Of a stretch of 5,130 nucleotides of DNA, positions 5,040-5,130 are shown piece by piece. The stretch is from Gordonia sp. (in: high G+C Gram-positive bacteria) (GTDB lineage Bacteria; Actinomycetota; Actinomycetes; Mycobacteriales; Mycobacteriaceae), in assembly GCA_030152405.1 (NCBI GenBank), contig JASLJL010000027.1, positions 1 through 5,130 of the forward strand, given 5' to 3'. Made by a program: the position numbers and the translations under genes. The notes under the pieces are model-generated. The model was not told the DNA's origin. It worked only from the letters and a program-made list of their open reading frames with translations, and did not search any database. Positions within the stretch are counted from its first letter, which is position 1. Each line of letters opens with the position of its first letter.

Positions 5040-5130
5040 GGGCCGGGCCCCGCGGCCCCCCCCCCCCCGTTTTCCACTACCCCCGGTCGTTTTTTAGAAA
5101 CACGAACGCCGAGGAATGCAACAAAAATTT
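5040..5130. other. anomalous low-complexity tail, probable contig-end artefact
   Basis: The self-complementary GGGCC-G-GGCCC (5040-5050) is followed by 13 consecutive C (5056-5068), then T runs (5070-5073 and 5090-5095) and an A/T-rich end. Base composition and homopolymer content differ sharply from everything before. A real AT-rich promoter is the alternative. Confidence 0.55.

Larger units (their letters stand above)
4949..5130. other. non-coding window end, no gene seen
   Basis: This stretch after the lipoprotein stop holds no credible coding region. It contains a small inverted repeat (ACGTG at 4954-4958 with CACGT at 4963-4967), a CRP-like site, a hairpin at 5012-5033 and a tail of aberrant composition. 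With a CRP-like site it may be the promoter region of a plus-strand gene beyond the window. Confidence 0.6.

Noticed and set aside
4971..5055. possible riboswitch or rpf-type leader near the CRP-like site
   Set aside because: Only one simple hairpin was found and no conserved aptamer core could be recognised.
5116..5130. ATG with adjacent GAGGA, and a RamB-like TGCAACAAAAATTT motif at the very end
   Set aside because: The GAGGA touches the ATG, leaving no usable spacing. The RamB match is partial, and the surrounding sequence is of doubtful quality.

Overview
The window reads as chromosomal DNA from a high-GC actinobacterium of the order Mycobacteriales (Gordonia, Rhodococcus or a relative). 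The grounds are the strong G/C third-position bias, a RamB regulator close to the mycobacterial protein over its whole length, TANNNT-type -10 hexamers, and probable leaderless genes. The genus is an inference and could not be fixed from sequence alone.

Layout: (i) positions 1-633, plus strand: the C-terminal part of an HhH-GPD (AlkA-like) DNA glycosylase whose 5' end lies outside the window. (ii) 634-718: a short convergent gap with a hairpin. (iii) 719-4093, minus strand: four co-oriented genes, read in the order ramB (4093-2669), a carboxymuconolactone-decarboxylase/AhpD-fold protein (2613-2080), a class I SAM methyltransferase (2070-1429) and a winged-helix regulator of the COG2345/SufR-like type (1348-719). 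(iv) 4178-4948, plus strand: a secreted lipoprotein of unknown function, divergent from ramB. (v) 4949-5130: no gene; a CRP/GlxR-like site, then a hairpin, then a stretch of abnormal composition (a run of 13 C, T and A runs) that looks like low-quality contig-end sequence.

How the genes fit together: RamB is the acetate/glyoxylate-shunt regulator, a HTH protein with a degenerate peptidase-like core and a C-terminal cysteine cluster. A CMD-fold gene next to ramB matches the M. tuberculosis order Rv0465c-Rv0464c as I recall it. Here a methyltransferase is tightly coupled to the CMD gene (9 bp gap), and a further regulator follows after 80 bp. The CMD gene appears to have its own leaderless promoter (TACCGT, 6 nt, ATG). 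Its start codon lies at the centre of a perfect 18-bp palindrome, which suggests local repressor control separate from ramB read-through. The lipoprotein gene has the same promoter geometry (TACCGT, 6 nt, GTG).

No mobile element, CRISPR array, rRNA or tRNA was seen. The best candidates for something undescribed are the operator-over-start arrangement and the uncharacterised CMD-methyltransferase pair beside ramB.
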